Below are positions 9,728 through 19,453 of a stretch of DNA of 64,000 nucleotides, in pieces. This DNA is from an uncultured Methanobacterium sp. (lineage in GTDB: Archaea; Methanobacteriota; Methanobacteria; Methanobacteriales; Methanobacteriaceae). Every line of letters starts with the position of its first letter. Position 1 is the stretch's first letter. Where the stretch lies: NCBI RefSeq assembly GCF_963666025.1, contig NZ_OY762552.1, positions 1,231,001 through 1,295,000 on the forward strand, in the 5' to 3' direction. The position numbers were made by a program, and so were the translations under genes. Under the pieces are notes generated by a model that worked only from the letters and a program-made list of their open reading frames with translations, did no database searches and was not told where the DNA came from.

Positions 9728-11164
9728 TCATCTGTTGAAAGTGAATATTTGATAATAACTATTTTTATACGCCAGTGTAGTATAGGGGGGAGCATTCATA
9801 CTTGAAGGGAGAACCACATATCCCACATTATTGTTTATGTAATCGGATTGATTCCTCCCACCATCAGCATACTTCTGGATATCAAGGGTATGTACTATGC
9901 CTTGACCATAACCCCCTGTTGCTACTGGTTGTCTGCTGATAGCTACTATAAAGGGATCTCTGAAGTTATAAGCTACTACCACACTCTTTTTATCTCCATT
10001 TTCCTGGAACCATTCTGCAATGTCCAGTTCACCATTAGAGGCTCTTAACCATAGAAATCCGCTGTCAACATCAGCCAGCATGGAATATCCAACCATAACC
10101 GCTGCTACATAGACACAAGCAATGAAAATACCGTAAAATTTTCTGGAGATGTTTTTTTCTTCAATTACCGTTTTTAAGTATTTAACTCCCACCCCCGCCA
10201 TAACTACCAGAGGGAAAAGAGCAAATGTTAAAAAACGATTGCTTAAAATGGGTACTCCCAGATAATTCAGGTTGCTCACCAGTAGAATGGATATTAAAGA
10301 GATTAATATTAAAATATCCTGCCTGGATCTCCTTTTAACCATTGATATGGCACCTAAAAATGCGAATAGAAGTGTTAAAACACCGAAAAATTTGGGATAA
10401 CTTAACAAACTCACCATATATGGAGAATCTCCCCCTGAATTGAAAACAAGACCATATTTAATTAATAATGGTGCCCACCAGATAGATGCCACCAGGAAAG
10501 TGGAAACAACAAAGACCAGCCAGTATTTTAAAATCGATTTATCCTTTAAGCTGATTAAGATAGCGTAAATTGACGTTACTAACAAAAGAAACGAAGCTGA
10601 AAGTGTGTGGGTTAAAAATACCACTCCCGCAATTATACCAGATATTGAAGCATATTTATAACTCTTATTTTGAATAGAAAGATAGAATCCATAAATCACC
10701 AGGGGAAACAGTATGAGGGCCAGGTTTTCAGGGCCAGGTAAAATAAATCTCTGGAAAACCACACTGAAAAATATAAAAAATCCTGCAGTAACCCCTACCA
10801 ATATACTTCCGTAAAGTTTGTATGCCACATAAGCAAAGGATAAAAATAAGAACAGAGTTAGTACTGGTTGTAAACCCCTGGCTGCAGTGAAAATGTCCCC
10901 AAAGATAAGGCCCAATGAAAGCAGTAACAAATGAAAAACAGGAGGATAGGAAATAGGGCGTCCGTATGGTGCTGATGTTAAGGGATCCCAGTAAACCAGT
11001 CCCTGTTCCAGGTAAAGTTTAGCAAGATGAGCATGATAGAAAATATCCCCACCCAATGGCCACTGATACTTTAAAGTGGGAATCAGTGCTATGAAAAATG
11101 CGGCTAAGGCCGGGACCAACAGTAATAAAACAGGTTTTTCTCGCAAGATTTGAGGATAGTTCAT
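9728..11164 (-). CDS. Polytopic membrane protein, GT-C glycosyltransferase-like (paralogue of 6485-7948)
   Basis: 478 residues and about eleven hydrophobic spans. It shares with its paralogue the N-terminal ALIPTLKYQWPL, the loop GGDIFYHAHLAKLYLEQGL, GRPISYPP, and the C-terminal VAISRQPVATGGYGQG. The ATG is preceded by GGTG. The pair flanking a deacetylase suggests duplication followed by specialisation for different acceptors or sugars in a surface polymer. Family identity is from topology only. Confidence 0.75.
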   Translation of the reverse strand: MNYPQILREKPVLLLLVPALAAFFIALIPTLKYQWPLGGDIFYHAHLAKLYLEQGLVYWDPLTSAPYGRPISYPPVFHLLLLSLGLIFGDIFTAARGLQPVLTLFLFLSFAYVAYKLYGSILVGVTAGFFIFFSVVFQRFILPGPENLALILFPLVIYGFYLSIQNKSYKYASISGIIAGVVFLTHTLSASFLLLVTSIYAILISLKDKSILKYWLVFVVSTFLVASIWWAPLLIKYGLVFNSGGDSPYMVSLLSYPKFFGVLTLLFAFLGAISMVKRRSRQDILILISLISILLVSNLNYLGVPILSNRFLTFALFPLVVMAGVGVKYLKTVIEEKNISRKFYGIFIACVYVAAVMVGYSMLADVDSGFLWLRASNGELDIAEWFQENGDKKSVVVAYNFRDPFIVAISRQPVATGGYGQGIVHTLDIQKYADGGRNQSDYINNNVGYVVLPSSMNAPPYTTLAYKNSYYQIFTFNR

Positions 11165-11283
11165 TGGGACACCATGACTTTATATTGAATGAAAATATTT
11201 AAATCTATAATATAATATTATTGCTGACTTTGTTTATTTCAATAAGACTCGTTAATTACCATTAATGATTACAGGATATTTAA

Positions 11284-11961
11284 ATGAGAATCATAACTAT
11301 TATTCCTGCTTACAACGAAGAAAACACCATAGTCCAGGTGGTCAATGGTGTTAAAAAATATTCGGATGTTCTGGTTGTAGATGATGGATCCACTGATGAA
11401 ACATCCGCACTTGCAATAAATGCAGAATCAAATGTTTTAAAACATGACAAAAACATTGGTAAAGGTGCAGCCATTAAAACTGGACTTAAAAGCGCAATTG
11501 CCGATGATTACGATCTAATGGTTCTTCTGGACGGAGATTGTCAGCATGACCCACGGTGCATACCCCTCCTTTTGGATGGAATGGATGGTGTTGACCTGTT
11601 AATTGGTTCAAGGTTCCTGAATATGGCCCCACAAAACATGCCCCTGCAGCGCCGTCTTTCCAATGGAATAACCACCCGTTTAATAAGATTTGTGACTGGC
11701 TACCACATCACCGATAGTCAGTGCGGTTTCAGAGTAATATCCAAAAGGGCCGCACCATTTTTCGTGGATATAACCTACAATGATTATGTTTATGAATCAG
11801 AAGTCCTGTGCCGGGCTTCAGAAAATAACTTGGTAGTGTCTGAAAGACCCATACAGTGCATTTATGGTAATGAAAAGTCTTATGTGCGCACAAGACACGT
11901 AGTACACTATGTGATGTTCACCCTACGCCTTTTAGTGCGCAAATTACTGCGGAGGATCTAG
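11284..11961 (+). CDS. Family 2 glycosyltransferase, dolichyl-phosphate sugar synthase-like
   Basis: A 225-residue GT-A enzyme without membrane spans. VVDDGSTDET (31-40) binds the nucleotide, LLDGDCQHDP (81-90) contains the metal-binding DxD, and SQCGFRVISKRA plus YVYESEVL form the acceptor side. It most resembles DPM1/AglD-type enzymes that load a polyprenyl phosphate. The stop overlaps the ribosome binding site of the next gene (start two bases after the stop), so the two are translated together. Confidence 0.88.
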   Translation: MRIITIIPAYNEENTIVQVVNGVKKYSDVLVVDDGSTDETSALAINAESNVLKHDKNIGKGAAIKTGLKSAIADDYDLMVLLDGDCQHDPRCIPLLLDGMDGVDLLIGSRFLNMAPQNMPLQRRLSNGITTRLIRFVTGYHITDSQCGFRVISKRAAPFFVDITYNDYVYESEVLCRASENNLVVSERPIQCIYGNEKSYVRTRHVVHYVMFTLRLLVRKLLRRI

Positions 11962-11962
11962 T

Positions 11963-12970
11963 TTGAAAAGGTACTACGTTTTCCTGGTAAGTATCCTGTT
12001 ACTGGCGCTTCTGATAATCTGGATTGGTCCCCAGAAGATGTGGGACGTTATTAAAACGGCCAATCTCTGGTTAATACTGCTGGCAGTCGGTATACATCTT
12101 TTTGTAGTGTGGATCCGCTCGCTACGTTGGGGTTACATCATTAATCAACCATGGGAATTCAAGAAGAATTTCATTGTCAAAACCATTGGACTTTTTGCAG
12201 GAAACTTCACCCCTATGCGCAGTGGAGGGGAAGTTTTGAATGCTGTTGCCGGTAAAAAAATCAATGGAATAACACTTTCAGAAGGTTTATCCGCAGGTTT
12301 GACCGAAAGGTTCTTCGATGGAGCCATATGCGCGATTTTATTATTAATATGTGCTTGTTTGCTTCCAAAGGTAAGAATAATAGCAATTATAGGAGGTTTA
12401 GCTTCTTTTGGACTTTTAGCTGTTATTTACTTAATAAACTGGAGAGAAGACACCAGTATCTGGATTTATAATCGTGTTCATTTCATAGTGCGATTTTTAC
12501 CCATCTCTGAAGAAGTGGTGGAGAACTTATACAACAAATTCACCGAAGGGCTGCGCAGCATGATCGAATACACCAAAACCTTCAGCAGTTTCAAGAATCT
12601 GACAGTGGTCTTCGTGTTAACTGCGGCTAGCTGGCTTCTGGAATGTGTCCGTTTGTACATTGTTTTTGCTGCTTTCAATGTTAAAATCAGCTTCGTGGCC
12701 ATTATCATCATCTTCCTCCTGGCCAACATCATTGGGATCGTATCCGCCCTTCCTGGAGGTATTGGTTCCATTGAACTGTCACTCACCGGATTGTTCGTGC
12801 TTTTCGGAGTTTCCAGTGCAGTGGGTGGAAGCATAGCCATGGTGGATCGTTTAGCATCCTTTTGGGTGGTCAGTGCCCTGGGAATAATATTTGCATCCTA
12901 CTATGCCAAGGACATCCTGGATGAGATCAAAGGATACACCATTGGTTTGAAGTCTTCTAAACAGGATTAA
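11963..12970 (+). CDS. UPF0104/lysylphosphatidylglycerol synthase-type transmembrane protein (AglD C-domain-like)
   Basis: A 335-residue integral membrane protein with about eight spans. It has the family patterns RSLRWGYII, LFAGNFTPMRSGGEVLNA, LTERFFDG and LPGGIGSIELSLTGLF. The start is TTG, eight nucleotides after GGAGG. In archaea this domain is fused to or encoded beside dolichol-phosphate glycosyltransferases, as here, and it is thought to be a lipid-linked sugar flippase or accessory. The role with the upstream GT2 is inferred from the coupling. Confidence 0.85.
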   Translation: MKRYYVFLVSILLLALLIIWIGPQKMWDVIKTANLWLILLAVGIHLFVVWIRSLRWGYIINQPWEFKKNFIVKTIGLFAGNFTPMRSGGEVLNAVAGKKINGITLSEGLSAGLTERFFDGAICAILLLICACLLPKVRIIAIIGGLASFGLLAVIYLINWREDTSIWIYNRVHFIVRFLPISEEVVENLYNKFTEGLRSMIEYTKTFSSFKNLTVVFVLTAASWLLECVRLYIVFAAFNVKISFVAIIIIFLLANIIGIVSALPGGIGSIELSLTGLFVLFGVSSAVGGSIAMVDRLASFWVVSALGIIFASYYAKDILDEIKGYTIGLKSSKQD

Positions 12971-13140
12971 GATCTAAATCATTTCAATATAAATTCCTCA
13001 TTAAAATAATCATTTGAAAGAATATAATCACTTAACGGGCTCTAAACCCGTAACAGCTAAGGATTTGAAGTTTTAAAAATTGCTAAAGTGAGATATTTGA
13101 TTATAGAATTGTTTTTTATTTTTTTATGGAGGTTTATTGA

Positions 13141-13671
13141 ATGTCTGAAGAAAAAAAAGGATATGTGCCCGTCTATAAAGATGAAGACAACTTTTTTAGC
13201 CCCGTATTAAGAAAATATTACGTACTTTTTTTTACAACAGATCGGATTATAGTTGTGAGAACTCTAACAAGGAAACCCCCAGGTATTGGTTGGTTCGCTG
13301 CTACTCAAAAAAATTTTCTTTTACAAGACAGTGCAATGTCAAGAGCCACTTTTGAAAAGATACATGAATTATCACCTGAAGAACTTTTAAAGGCGGATAA
13401 AGAGAATTTTGTTATACCCAACAAAATGATTGATGGTATCATATTGAAAAAAAATTGGATTCTTTTTAATCTAGAAGGATCGTTCGGTGAAATAAAGATT
13501 CATATATCAACAGGTGACGAACATAAATTCCGCTTTAATCCAGAATTCAATCTACCTGATTTAAGTGAAGAAGATAAAAAAGAACAAAAAATAATACTTA
13601 ATGAGAAATTTGAGAATTATGTTGAATTCATAGAAAATTCTTTTTCGGATAGACTAGTAAACAAATTATAA
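13141..13671 (+). CDS. Hypothetical soluble protein, 176 residues
   Basis: The ATG follows GGAGG with good spacing. It is rich in Lys/Glu/Phe with no signal peptide or clear membrane span. The segment VLFFTTDRIIVVRT resembles the first strands of bacterial PH-like domains (often ITDRRIIVV), and the C-terminus is a charged helix. Composition is more AT-rich than its neighbours. I do not recognise a family with a function. Confidence 0.6.
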   Translation: MSEEKKGYVPVYKDEDNFFSPVLRKYYVLFFTTDRIIVVRTLTRKPPGIGWFAATQKNFLLQDSAMSRATFEKIHELSPEELLKADKENFVIPNKMIDGIILKKNWILFNLEGSFGEIKIHISTGDEHKFRFNPEFNLPDLSEEDKKEQKIILNEKFENYVEFIENSFSDRLVNKL

Positions 13672-14053
13672 GAATAAGTAAATTATTAGAAATCTACAAC
13701 CAATTCTTCCCGCGAACATCTCTTTTGGGTTCTTTAATAGGGTTTTTAACTTCATTCCCTGATTTGGGAGTTATCGTTCCCGTACGCATCCCTCTTACCT
13801 ATTTAGATCCGTTATTGATTGTATTTCTTAATATATCCTTCCTAATTTCTTATCCTTTTGGCTTTACATTCCCAAATACACCCTTATCCTCTTCACTATG
13901 CATATTTCACCCCATTTAAACAAACGTACTTTATCGAATCCTTATATTATCATACTATGATTCTTGTTATTAAAAAAGAAGTGCATCGGTTCCGAAGTTA
14001 TCCCCCTGGCTTCCACCATTTGGGGGGGGGCAACATAACTTTTATAACATAAT
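13672..14053. other. Intergenic region, no supported gene
   Basis: AT-rich spacer with a run of eight G at about 14022-14029. A minus-strand frame of about 31 codons near 13700-13790 looks protein-like but has no good ribosome binding site, so I do not call it. It may be a gene remnant. Confidence 0.4.
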
Positions 14054-14443
14054 TTATACTATTTTCAGTGAACTGGCATCCTTTAGCACCACTTCCAAGC
14101 TACCCTGATACTCTGTGACTTTTCCATCAATTTTTACACGTCTGTTAATAAAGTTTTGAGGAGTTATGTTGGTTTTCTGGATTTCAGATGCTACACTCTC
14201 GAATATAACCACCTTAGTTTTTCCAGTTCCATCCATTAAATCCAGAAAGTAGGTTCCTCCCTTCTGGGATTGACTGACCCCGGTGACCATTCCCTCAACT
14301 GAAACGTCTTTATCAAGCATTCCACGATTCATATCTTTAATTTGGACTGTTTGAGGCATTATATAGTTGGCAGAGACCATCATTCCCACCAATCCAATAA
14401 TAGCAGTGAATAAAGCCATTCTGAAGATTTTCTTGTCCTCCAT
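14054..14443 (-). CDS. Membrane-anchored OB-fold protein
   Basis: About 129 residues. An N-terminal membrane anchor (residues about 10-28) is followed by an OB-fold of the tRNA_anti type: VSVEGMVTGVSQSQKGGTYFLDLMDGTGKTKVVIF then INRRVKIDGKVTEYQGSLEVVL. Such small OB proteins are often called nucleic-acid binding, but a membrane-anchored extracellular one may bind something else. The ATG at 14443 is preferred over the GTG nine bases upstream. It lies upstream of the ligase in the opposite sense of gene order (same strand, about 390 bp after the ligase start would be expected), so no operon is apparent. Confidence 0.7.
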   Translation of the reverse strand: MEDKKIFRMALFTAIIGLVGMMVSANYIMPQTVQIKDMNRGMLDKDVSVEGMVTGVSQSQKGGTYFLDLMDGTGKTKVVIFESVASEIQKTNITPQNFINRRVKIDGKVTEYQGSLEVVLKDASSLKIV

Positions 14444-14645
14444 CACAACCACAGTATTACTATCAAAGGTTATTGTTAATAAGTATTAGGTTATAATGTA
14501 CCAGTAACCAGAGATTGAATAAATAAAATTACAACAAGGAAATTGCCCAATGCAAAGGAAAAAACAGCTAATAGGGGATAAAAAAAGATTTGAAACTTCA
14601 TCTATGGTCTGAAGTTTCTAATTTTACATAATTCATCTGGCAAAT

Positions 14646-16319
14646 TCAACTTTTCTGGGAGTTTCTGAAAATAGATTCAATCCTATCCAGAGTATCAATT
14701 TCATCCATACCCAGGTCATTACGAATCCTCTTAACCACCGGGAAACGCAGCGAGTATCCAGTTTCAGACTCGGGACTCTCCACTATTTCACTGAAAGCAA
14801 TTTCCAGAATTATTGAAGGCTCTATTTTCACATGTCTACCTTCTTTATTGATGATTAGAGGTTCCACCATCTTGGAAAGTTCCATTAGTGTGTTATCATC
14901 CAATCCAGTGGCAGCGTATGCCAGTGGTTTGAGTTGGTTGTCCTCGTCCTGAATAGCCATCAGGTAAGAACCAATGAAATGAGCCCTCCTACCCTTCCCA
15001 TAGGTTCCACCCACCACTACCAGATCCAGGGTTTCTGGTTCTGCCTTTAATTTAAGCATCTTCTTACCCCTTATACCCGGCATGTAGGGTGCATTAGGAT
15101 CTTTGATCATGATACCCTCATGACCTCCTTCAATGGAGTGATTGAAAAGATCCTGAGCCTTATGAATCTCTTCCGGAGTAACTTTAACCTGAGCAGAAAG
15201 CTCCAGTTTGCCCTCATCTATTTTAACTATTGACTCCAGAGTTTTCCTCCTCTCCTGAAGAGGTTCATCCAGAATAGGACCCTCGTAGTAAAGTACATCA
15301 AAAAGATAAACAGTTAAAGGGATTTTAGAAACCATTTTATCAATTTCGTACTTTCTCTTGACCCTTTGAAGCATATACTGGAATGATATTGGTTTCCCAT
15401 CTCTGCTGGCGATTATTTCTCCCTCAACAATGAAATCTTCATGTGGAAGAGCTTTTTCAATATAATCTGAGATTTCAGGAAGTGCTAAACTGATATTTTC
15501 CAGCCTTCTGGTAAAAATATCAATTTCATCACCATTTCTGTGAATCTGAACCCGTATTCCATCATATTTAGTTTCACAAATGGCCCAACCCATTTCTTCC
15601 ACACTCTCTTTTATACCTGGAGATAACTGTGCCAGCATGGGTTTTACAGGTTTACCTGGTTTCAAAGTTAGTTTACGCAGACCTTCTTCCCCTTCCATCC
15701 TGGCTACTTCAGCCACCAGCCCCATATCGTTGGTTAACATATGGGCTCTTTCTGCTACTTCTTTGGGTATGTTAAATGCCTGAGAAATAGCATCCCTGAT
15801 GGTTCCTTCACCTACACCCACTCGAAGTTCTTCCAAAACAGTTCGGGTGAGGTATTTGGCCTCAACTGGAGCTGCTGAGGATAATAACTCCATTAAATAG
15901 TCTATTTTTTTAAACTGGGCACGGTTACCTGAAATTTCAGCCATTTTCACCAGATTGCGATGTACTTTCTGTATGGTGAGTGGTCGGCTAAAGAGAGTTA
16001 TCTGGCTTTTCTTCTGGTATAATTCCTCTGCAGCCATACCAATATCCCCAGTATCCCGCATTCGGTTCTCCACATCATCTGGAGAAACTCCTACCACCTG
16101 GGAAATAGCTTTCATTAATAGTTTGGATCCTATTCCCAGTTCTTCCTCACTCCATGTGGGGAAAATTCGGCCTAAAGCCAGTAAAGTTACTATGGGAAGA
16201 AGTTCAGGTTCTTCATCTCCCACTTCAGCTAAAAATTTAGCTAAAATATCGGTTTTCTCCAGACGTTTGGTGGTAGAGTCCAGATCCTGATAAACTTCCA
16301 CTAAATCATTGTAAAGCAT
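14646..16319 (-). CDS. lig: ATP-dependent DNA ligase
   Basis: About 557 residues, the normal size of euryarchaeal DNA ligase I. It seals nicks in replication and repair. The all-alpha N-terminal DNA-binding domain covers about 1-230. The adenylated lysine is Lys251 in ETKYDGIR, motif III is VYLFDVLY, motif IV EGIMIK, and motif V KMLKLK. The C-terminal OB domain ends with LRFPVVKRIRNDLG. The ATG at 16319 is chosen because GGTGAT lies six nucleotides upstream; an in-frame ATG 27 bases earlier lacks a site. Confidence 0.95.
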   Translation of the reverse strand: MLYNDLVEVYQDLDSTTKRLEKTDILAKFLAEVGDEEPELLPIVTLLALGRIFPTWSEEELGIGSKLLMKAISQVVGVSPDDVENRMRDTGDIGMAAEELYQKKSQITLFSRPLTIQKVHRNLVKMAEISGNRAQFKKIDYLMELLSSAAPVEAKYLTRTVLEELRVGVGEGTIRDAISQAFNIPKEVAERAHMLTNDMGLVAEVARMEGEEGLRKLTLKPGKPVKPMLAQLSPGIKESVEEMGWAICETKYDGIRVQIHRNGDEIDIFTRRLENISLALPEISDYIEKALPHEDFIVEGEIIASRDGKPISFQYMLQRVKRKYEIDKMVSKIPLTVYLFDVLYYEGPILDEPLQERRKTLESIVKIDEGKLELSAQVKVTPEEIHKAQDLFNHSIEGGHEGIMIKDPNAPYMPGIRGKKMLKLKAEPETLDLVVVGGTYGKGRRAHFIGSYLMAIQDEDNQLKPLAYAATGLDDNTLMELSKMVEPLIINKEGRHVKIEPSIILEIAFSEIVESPESETGYSLRFPVVKRIRNDLGMDEIDTLDRIESIFRNSQKS

Positions 16320-16599
16320 TGAAATATCACCATTACACTCACTCAACTGTTTCCAACATGTTTAAACTTTTTACTTGGTAAAATAATATTGAGTCGATGT
16401 TATTTAAATTTACAATTTTTTCAAAAAAATAAATACCAAAAATAATCCGTTGCTATCCATAAATACTCCCATGAAGAATTCTAAAATAACATATCTAGAT
16501 TTTTATATCCCAATTAACAGCAATCATTCTCTATCACTGCTTAAAAATTTTGGAGATCTAAAAAAATCAATGAACTCTAAAATTACAAACTTTAAATAT

Positions 16600-18018
16600 T
16601 TAATACTCAGATTCAGACCAGATAATCTGGAAGGTAGTCCCCTTATCTCTGGAAAGGATTATACTACCTTTTAACTGGTTTACCAGGCTGTTCACCAGTT
16701 GGAATCCCATGGTTCCACTTTCCTTAAATTCAATACTGGTAGGAAGTCCCACACCATTATCTTTGACCATCAATACATTGTTTTCGTGATTATCAAATCC
16801 AAAATCCACGCAAATTTCTCCTTCACTGGTTCCAGGGAAGGCATGTTTCACTGCGTTGGTTAAAAGTTCATTGAGAATTAGTCCGCAAGGGATGGCTGCG
16901 TCAATATCCAGCATCAACCCGTCAGTCCGGGTAATCATCTTAATTCGGTCAGTATCCACTCGGTATGAGCTGACAATGAGTTCTATGAGTTTTTTTATGT
17001 ACTGGGAAAAATCGATGACTGCGAAATCTTCAGACTGGGAGAATCCATCATGGATTAGTAACATTGATTTAACCCGGTTTTTGTTATCTTTTAAAACTTC
17101 CCGGTTCTCTGCATCCTTCATGTAAACTGATTGGAGTTCCAGGAGGCTTGAGATCATGTTCATATAATTACTAACTCTCCCATTGATCTCACCTAGAAGC
17201 ATCTCTTTCTCCTTCAAAGACGCGTTTATTTCTGTTTCTGCCTTTTTTCGTTCGGTAATATCTTGAGCTATTACTTGAACTGCAAATAATTCCCCATTTT
17301 TAAGTAAAGGGGCAGGGTAAATTTCCATTAAACGTATTTCTCCCTCTCTGGAGATCAAACGTGATTCAAATGGTTTTACATCCTCTCCTTTCAGATATTT
17401 GGAAAATAGTTCATTGTAGTATGAAGAATCTTCACCAGTAATGGACTGGAGATCTGTGAAATACATACCAATAGTGTCATCACGGGATAATGGGCTGAAT
17501 TTAGCCGCAGCATGGTTAAGATCAATGATCTTTCCATCCAATCCCAGAACAACCACGTAATTGGGGAAATATTCAAAAAGAGTCCTGTATTTCTCTTCAC
17601 GTTCTTTGAGGGCCTGTTCTGCAGCTAATTTTTCAATTTTTTCTTTAGCTTCTTTTAAAGCCCTTACAACAGAGTGAGGTAGTTTTGAGAGGTTATTTTT
17701 GAGAACATAATCTGTTGCACCTTCTTTGAGCATTTCAACCGCGAAATCTTCACCTATTTTCCCACTCACAAAGATAAAAGGTGTGTTGGGAACGATTTCC
17801 CGGGCCAGGTTCATGGCAGTGATACCATCAAATTGAGGGAGTGAATGGTCTGCCAGGATGATGCTCGGCTTGAACTCCACCAGTTCTCTCCGGTAATCTT
17901 CTTCTTTTTCCACGATTTTAGATGTGAATTGGAGGCCTTCTCGTTTGAGCTGAGTTTCTATAAGTTCAGCATCCAGTGGCACATCTTCCAGTATTAGAAC
18001 TTTTATTTCTTCAGCCAT
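16600..18018 (-). CDS. Receiver-PAS-histidine kinase-like signalling protein, phospho-acceptor His missing
   Basis: 472 residues. An N-terminal receiver domain (about 5-120) has acidic pocket residues E11/D12 and phospho-acceptor Asp57 in LADHSLP. A PAS domain covers about 140-258. A HisKA_2-like dimerisation helix follows at about 268-300, then a HATPase domain (about 370-470) with LILNELLTNAVKHA and KDNGVGLP. In this family the helix normally reads EIHHRVKN; here it reads EINGRVSN, so the phospho-acceptor His is replaced (N279-G280). It may bind ATP without autophosphorylating at that site. No adjacent partner is seen. Confidence 0.88.
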   Translation of the reverse strand: MAEEIKVLILEDVPLDAELIETQLKREGLQFTSKIVEKEEDYRRELVEFKPSIILADHSLPQFDGITAMNLAREIVPNTPFIFVSGKIGEDFAVEMLKEGATDYVLKNNLSKLPHSVVRALKEAKEKIEKLAAEQALKEREEKYRTLFEYFPNYVVVLGLDGKIIDLNHAAAKFSPLSRDDTIGMYFTDLQSITGEDSSYYNELFSKYLKGEDVKPFESRLISREGEIRLMEIYPAPLLKNGELFAVQVIAQDITERKKAETEINASLKEKEMLLGEINGRVSNYMNMISSLLELQSVYMKDAENREVLKDNKNRVKSMLLIHDGFSQSEDFAVIDFSQYIKKLIELIVSSYRVDTDRIKMITRTDGLMLDIDAAIPCGLILNELLTNAVKHAFPGTSEGEICVDFGFDNHENNVLMVKDNGVGLPTSIEFKESGTMGFQLVNSLVNQLKGSIILSRDKGTTFQIIWSESEY

Positions 18019-18331
18019 AACATCCCACAGAGATTATTTATTAAGATTTCAGATATTATTGATATGGATCGATCATATTTATAGATTTTTATTTGCCAAG
18101 AACTCTTTTTATACTTATAAAATGAAAAGCTTTATTGGCTAAACATTCCCTAAGATGTTTTTTAAGAACAATACGGCCAAAAAAGCATCTAAATCTAGTA
18201 AAAAATCTTGATAACTAAATTAAATGTAAGAAAAAAATAGGGGGATAATATAAAATAAATCCCACTTATACCCAATAAATCAACTTAAAAACTACCTAGA
18301 CTGAGGTATCTGTACTATTTTCAAAACCTGA
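18019..18331. other. Intergenic region
   Basis: AT-rich spacer upstream of the signalling protein. I see no gene, RNA or strong repeat. Confidence 0.4.
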
Positions 18332-19186
18332 TTATTTTTCTATAGTCAGCATTTCCTCACGCATTTCCAGTGACCCCATCTTAACTGGAGTGGACTGCTG
18401 TAAATAGTGATCAAATAACCGATTACCCCATGAAATAGCTTCTTCACCATGGCTAATCAGGGAAATATTCAAGTCATAAGCTCCGTCAGCTGAAAACAGA
18501 CCCAGAGCAATGAAGTTGTCACCAGTAGTCAGGGATATATTCACATCTTCATCAACTTTCATTAACTGTAGTTTACCTTCATTGACCCATTTTTCCAGTT
18601 TGTCTTTCCCGACATTTTCCACCAGTTTGTCAATGATTCCTTCAGTCATGATAAGCTGAACTTTTCCATCTTTTTCAAGGGTTTCCAGGAAAATCTTGAT
18701 ACTTGAAGGGTTATAAACAGAAGTAAGTTGTTTAAAGTTTTCGCTTTTGGATAAAAATTCTGATAAAACCTCTTGTGGCCTCATGATATTGGTACTGGTT
18801 GATTTCACTATGAATGATTTTTCCAGGCACCCTATGTCTTTGAAAAGTTCTGGTGGGATGCAACTGATATCATGGTTTAAGAACAGTCCCTCACAGAGGT
18901 TCAGGGAATAGAAAGACCTCATAACATCGATTAATTTGTTGGCTACAACTTCTCCAGTTTGAGATAGGGAGTAGTTTCCAGATTCTCGGAAAATGAAATT
19001 TTTCTGTTCCAGTTGATTCATTCCGTGTAGGATAGTAGATGAACTCAGATGGATCTCCTTACGTAAATCCGCTAAATTCTTAGATCCACTTATTAAACTA
19101 ATTAATATCTTAGCCCGCACATCTGAGGCTATAAAAAACTTCATATCATCTTTAACTTGCTCGTATAGTTCAAACATATAGTCCAT
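18332..19186 (-). CDS. HTH transcriptional regulator with FilR1 domain
   Basis: 284 residues. A winged helix covers about 20-80 (SDVRAKILISLISGSKNLADLRKEIHLSSSTILHGMNQLEQ). The remainder is the methanogen-specific middle/C-terminal domain (DUF1724, called FilR1 after the Methanosaeta regulator). GGTGG precedes the ATG. Many methanogens carry multiple paralogues, and their ligands are mostly unknown. It is monocistronic, with a 270-bp spacer to the FTR gene. Confidence 0.85.
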   Translation of the reverse strand: MDYMFELYEQVKDDMKFFIASDVRAKILISLISGSKNLADLRKEIHLSSSTILHGMNQLEQKNFIFRESGNYSLSQTGEVVANKLIDVMRSFYSLNLCEGLFLNHDISCIPPELFKDIGCLEKSFIVKSTSTNIMRPQEVLSEFLSKSENFKQLTSVYNPSSIKIFLETLEKDGKVQLIMTEGIIDKLVENVGKDKLEKWVNEGKLQLMKVDEDVNISLTTGDNFIALGLFSADGAYDLNISLISHGEEAISWGNRLFDHYLQQSTPVKMGSLEMREEMLTIEK

Positions 19187-19453
19187 TTAACTTCCACCTT
19201 TTCTTTGATAAGGGGATTTCGATTATTGATACAATTTCATTCATTGATTTCATTATTGATTTTTGTAACCTTAATTACAGTTGCTTAATCATATGAGTAT
19301 TAGAGATTAATAAATATTTTCTTAGTAAGTACTATATAAAGAGGGACAATAATGAGTAAAATTGATTAATAACAACCATGCCAAAAAATTATAGAAAATA
19401 AAGAGTTAAAAAAAAATAAACAATGTTTAAATATTTAGTAACAGAGATTTATC

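Noticed and set aside
13700..13790. A 31-codon minus-strand frame
   Set aside because: Protein-like composition but no ribosome binding site and no neighbours that support it.
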